From: Microcoleus sp. CAWBG506
GTDB lineage: Bacteria; Cyanobacteriota; Cyanobacteriia; Cyanobacteriales; Microcoleaceae
Length of the DNA: 64,000 nt
Assembly (NCBI GenBank): GCA_020883125.1
Contig: JAHREW010000012.1
Span: forward strand, 90,020 to 154,019
Direction: 5' to 3'
Below, one piece after another: positions 61,313 through 64,000 of this stretch. The notes under the pieces were generated by a model, which saw only the letters and a program-made list of their open reading frames with translations, was not told the DNA's origin and searched no databases. A program made the translations under genes and the position numbers. Each line of letters begins with the position of its first letter. Positions within the stretch are counted from its first letter, which is position 1.

Positions 61313-62767
61313 TTACTCATTTAAGCCAAGGTGACGAATTATCTTGGTTTTCAGGCTGGGCTTGATGGTATGTGGATAGCAGCCGTTTTCAATCTGAGAT
61401 AGCTGGGATGCTGAAATCCCCAGCTCTTTTGCCATTGTTCTCAGGCTTTCTCCCAGAGCTTTCCGAGCTTCTCTCACCCACTGACCAAAAGCTATGGGTT
61501 CGGTTAGGTTGGCTGCTGGCTGAGCTGACTTCCGCTTGCGGGCGGGTCTTTTTGGCGGTTGCGGTTGCTCTGGTTTTGGCTCTGGTTGTGGTGGGTGTTT
61601 GGGTAGCGCTTCTGGCTGGCGTAAAGTCCCGTTAAGCTGTAGCCAGGTTTCAAACCAGTGATTAGGCTTTTTGACTTTGCTGTTTGGATGCGCCCAGTCA
61701 GGGACATCGGGATCGTAGTCAAAGAGGTAGGGGTATTCAAAATTTCCCAGTGTTTTCAGCCCTCGATCGAAGCTGCGCTTTAAATTCGAGGCAGTAACTC
61801 CGTTTCTCTTGGCTGTCTCTATGTCGTTCTTATACCCGATTCGCGTCAGCAGTGTTTCTATTTGATACCGACCGCTTTTGTGCTGTTGCAGGGCAAATAG
61901 GGCAAAATAAGCCAGTCTGAGAGCCATTTTTTCCTGGTAATTATCTAGTTTTAGCGCCTCGCTGGTAATGTAGCCAAATTCCCGCAAGTATTCGTGACCT
62001 GCAAATTTGTCAAACCATTTGCCAGGGCGATAAGTGATTTCAATATCGATCAAGGTGTTTTTGTCTTGTTGATGAAACACCTCGGTAATTTGAAAAATCT
62101 CCCAGAGATTGGAGTGTTCAATAGTAAATATTTTATTGCGTATCCGCCAAGCTTTAACGGAAACTTCTAATCGTTTTAGCAGATATCCATGATAGGCTAA
62201 GGCTCTTAGTTTTTCTTCTTTAGAAAGGTATCGGGCTGGCTGGCTATTGGCGTCTCGTTCGGCTTTTGGGATGTAGTGTTTCTTTTTGTTATTCTCACCA
62301 AAGTCAGCTAGGAGTTTAGATGCTGATACTGTAATTTGCTCTCTCCCGACTTCGGGCTTGCGGAAGGCAATCATTGCCAGTGCATAGTGCAGTTTGAGGG
62401 TTTCTTCTCCGAAGTTCTGGGCGATAATTTCCTTGGCTTGATAGGCAATTTCAGCAAAGTCTGTTAGGTCGAAACGATCGCGGATTTGCAATTCAACTCG
62501 ACCTTTGGAAAAATCTTTTCGACCATTCAAACTGGTTTCGCTTATTTCCCAGAAATCCATACCAGTGACTCCAGCCGTATAGATTGTATCTGTGATTGCA
62601 CTACTGGGGCATTCTTCGTAGAATTTTCTTTGGCAGAGGCGGGGTTCTGTAGATGACTTATGTGACCGTTGCGATTGCTTTGGCTCCGCGTAGGAGCTGT
62701 TGCTAAGGTTATTAGAGTCTATATTAACCTCAAGGTTTTGATTATCGCAGATTTTCTTGCCAGACAT
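61313..62767 (-). CDS. Plasmid initiator-like protein with C-terminal XRE helix-turn-helix
   Basis: A 484-residue protein. Residues about 60-330 resemble a plasmid Rep winged-helix region (SAITDTIYTAGVTGM, RVELQIRDRF, GRKDFSKGRV, LRLAYFALFALQQHK). A Pro/Lys-rich linker (about 385-420) leads to a Cro/C1-type helix-turn-helix (LRTMAKELGISASQLSQIENG, about 440-460) at the C terminus. It starts at ATG 62767. Length and layout fit cyanobacterial plasmid replication or partition regulators. It lies upstream of the 21-bp iterons, which it or the CyRepA1-like protein may bind. Confidence 0.6.
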   Translation of the reverse strand: MSGKKICDNQNLEVNIDSNNLSNSSYAEPKQSQRSHKSSTEPRLCQRKFYEECPSSAITDTIYTAGVTGMDFWEISETSLNGRKDFSKGRVELQIRDRFDLTDFAEIAYQAKEIIAQNFGEETLKLHYALAMIAFRKPEVGREQITVSASKLLADFGENNKKKHYIPKAERDANSQPARYLSKEEKLRALAYHGYLLKRLEVSVKAWRIRNKIFTIEHSNLWEIFQITEVFHQQDKNTLIDIEITYRPGKWFDKFAGHEYLREFGYITSEALKLDNYQEKMALRLAYFALFALQQHKSGRYQIETLLTRIGYKNDIETAKRNGVTASNLKRSFDRGLKTLGNFEYPYLFDYDPDVPDWAHPNSKVKKPNHWFETWLQLNGTLRQPEALPKHPPQPEPKPEQPQPPKRPARKRKSAQPAANLTEPIAFGQWVREARKALGESLRTMAKELGISASQLSQIENGCYPHTIKPSLKTKIIRHLGLNE

Positions 62768-62943
62768 GGGGGTGATCTGTCTCCACCTGTTATGGTCGGT
62801 CCATCGTGCTTGTCAGGTTGATGGGTTTGCTAATTACAAAGTTTTCTCGCATTACGAAGTAAATCGCTCTTCTGTGGGGCCGTTGCGATCACTCACCCAG
62901 TAGCGGCGGTGGCAGGGCTGGGGGTAAATGTCAGCGATCGCTA
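62768..62943. other. Intergenic region between the initiator-like gene and the primase fragment
   Basis: No gene or repeat array is seen. It should hold the promoter of the initiator-like gene; a HIP1-like site (GCGATCGC-type) lies at its right end. Confidence 0.3.
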
Positions 62944-63288
62944 TCAACTCTCCTCCGTCTTCGCGGTTTCTGAGTTCTTTTGCTTTTGCCAGTCTTTGAT
63001 TGCCCTAATGACTACGTAAGCAGCGCCGTTGGCGGCAATTGGCGTACCGGTGATCAGTCCGTAGCCTTTGGGGTAGCAGCGGTATTGAGTGCCGTCGGCT
63101 CTATCTACCATTTGGCCAAGAGTTACAGCTTCTTTCATTTGGGCGGGACTGAGCGGTTTTTGCTGCCAGCCCGTGCCTTGAGGGACTTTCTTGCCGTCGA
63201 GCAAGCAGAGTTGCTAGTCTTGAGGAATCCGGGATAAGCCTTGAAAAAGACGAATATTTAGATCGCTAGCGGATGAGTTGTTAGGCAT
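62944..63288 (-). pseudogene. Primase-polymerase-like fragment with in-frame amber stop
   Basis: The frame starts at ATG 63288 with AGGAG about 6 bases upstream and reads MPNNSSASDLNIRLFQGLSR to PQD, then TAG (63214-63216), then resumes in the same frame with QLCLLDGKKVPQGTGWQQKP and KGYGLITGTPIAANGAAYV to a stop at 62944. The second part looks like the first domain of bifunctional primase/polymerase or DUF3854-type proteins, but the remainder is missing. A single in-frame TAG in otherwise coherent coding sequence suggests a nonsense mutation (or, less likely, suppression). Confidence 0.5.
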
Positions 63289-63401
63289 GGAAAGCTCCTA
63301 CACTAAAGGGTTTGCGGGAGCCGGAGTTTCAAGCAAAAAGGGTTTAGATGTTAGAGTTACCAGAACATATCTGTTGATTCAGAGCTTCTGATTTGGTATT
63401 A

Positions 63402-63601
63402 TTGAAGGACTAACACTAAAATTTTTGGCTCCCAAAGGGGCTAAAAATTTCGGCAAGGACTAACACTAAAATTTTTGGCTCCCAAAAGGGCTAAAAACTC
63501 CGGCTCTGAAAAGGGTTAAAAGCTTCAACTCCAAAAAGGGTTAAAAGCTCCGGCTCTGAGAAGGGTTAAAAACTCCAGCTCTGAGAAGGGTTAAAAGCTC
63601 C
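63402..63601. repeat. Iteron array: seven 25-bp units
   Basis: From 63427 to 63601, seven consecutive units of exactly 25 bases share GGCTCTGAGAAGGGTTAAAA followed by a variable pentamer. Unit 2 has degenerated to GGCAAGGACTAACACTAAAA, which also occurs just before the array (63407). Exact spacing and AT-rich cores are typical of Rep-binding iterons, upstream of the primase-like gene start. Confidence 0.75.
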
Positions 63602-63869
63602 GACTATGACTAGGATCGGTGGTCATAACTGTCAAAAGACCCCGGTTATTTGATTTGTAAGAAGCGTTCTGGTTAAAGAAAAACGTTCAGAATGGGGATT
63701 CTAAGGTTGTTTTTCTGACTAACTGTTCGCTTTGAGTCATCCAACAGCCTCACTTGCGACTCGGCTAGAGTTTAGAGTGAGGCAATATTTTTATCAGAAA
63801 GGGTATACTCTCAGAAAAGCCAATTATTGGCTTGTATTGGAATGATGGTCATAAGGTTGACCATAAACT

Positions 63870-64000
63870 ATCCTACAGCGGTTCCCGCTGTATAATGGTA
63901 CAATAAATAATAACAAAATATCATCTTGTATTAAAAATTAATGAAAGCATATTCTCTCGATCTCCGCCAAAAAATAGTAATAGCACATTTGGTTCAAAAG
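63870..64000 (+). mobile_element. IS630-type element, left end
   Basis: ACAGCGG-TTC-CCGCTGT (63875-63891) resembles the terminal inverted repeat of cyanobacterial IS630/Tc1-mariner elements, and a transposase start follows at 63941. The element runs out of the window. Confidence 0.6.
63941..64000 (+). CDS. IS630-family transposase, N-terminal start (partial)
   Basis: The first 20 residues, MKAYSLDLRQKIVIAHLVQK, match the N terminus of cyanobacterial IS630/ISY100-like transposases (helix-turn-helix domain start). The rest lies outside the window. Intactness cannot be judged. Confidence 0.75.
   Translation, partial: MKAYSLDLRQKIVIAHLVQK

Noticed and set aside
61504..61740. Short minus-strand frame overlapping the end of the initiator-like gene
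   Set aside because: An alternative frame of the Pro/Lys-rich linker; no RBS or domain.
63427..63601. CRISPR repeats
   Set aside because: Units are contiguous 25-mers without spacers, the form of iterons.

Overview
The window looks like part of a large plasmid (or plasmid-like replicon) of a filamentous cyanobacterium. The evidence is frequent HIP1 octamers (GCGATCGC), cyanobacterial signatures such as XisH/XisI and a CyRepA1-type replication protein, many small palindromic repeats and TnpB-only transposons, and a gene set dominated by plasmid replication, partition and transfer functions. I found no rRNA, tRNA or CRISPR array.

Layout. 1-11.4 kb: accessory/transfer region. It holds a methyltransferase gene cut by an IS200/IS605-type end, a Gly-Tyr-rich protein, a secreted transglycosylase-like + LytM-like protein, two exported small proteins, an acidic-tailed DUF5895-like protein and a VirD4/TraD-type coupling ATPase. 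11.5-23.4 kb: a single-strand, AT-rich run of twelve genes that looks like a specialised biosynthetic operon. It encodes three radical SAM proteins, a flavodoxin-like protein, an O-carbamoyltransferase, a DegT-type aminotransferase, a 2OG-Fe(II) oxygenase, an O/N-methyltransferase, three glycosyltransferase-like proteins and a beta-propeller. I cannot match it to a known pathway. It is the best candidate for an undescribed system. 23.6-30 kb: parB and a plasmid-borne replisome set (holA, dnaX, dnaN).

30-45.8 kb: a class-1-type DISARM defence locus (drmD, drmMI, drmA, drmB). No drmC (PLD nuclease) is visible. A small PD-(D/E)XK-like nuclease gene lies between drmD and drmMI, and an xisH/xisI pair plus a REP-associated transposase with its REP palindromes lies between drmMI and drmA. 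46-56.7 kb: a Dda/RecD-like helicase, MITEs, small plasmid proteins, a Rieske-domain protein, a doubly frameshifted gene, a tyrosine recombinase and two TnpB elements. 57-64 kb: replication region with a 1261-aa CyRepA1-like toprim/helicase, three 21-bp iterons, a second initiator-like protein with a C-terminal XRE helix-turn-helix, a primase-polymerase fragment interrupted by an amber codon, a seven-unit 25-bp iteron array and the start of an IS630-type transposase.

How it fits together: the replicon carries its own initiators, clamp, clamp loader subunits, helicase and partition protein. DISARM and TnpB elements are the defence/mobile cargo, and the 12-kb radical-SAM/glycosyl/carbamoyl operon is metabolic cargo. 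Three proteins, two of them in DISARM, carry QLxLF sequences that match the sliding-clamp-binding consensus, next to a plasmid-encoded clamp. All family assignments come from reading motifs in the translated sequence and from memory of the families. No database search was possible.
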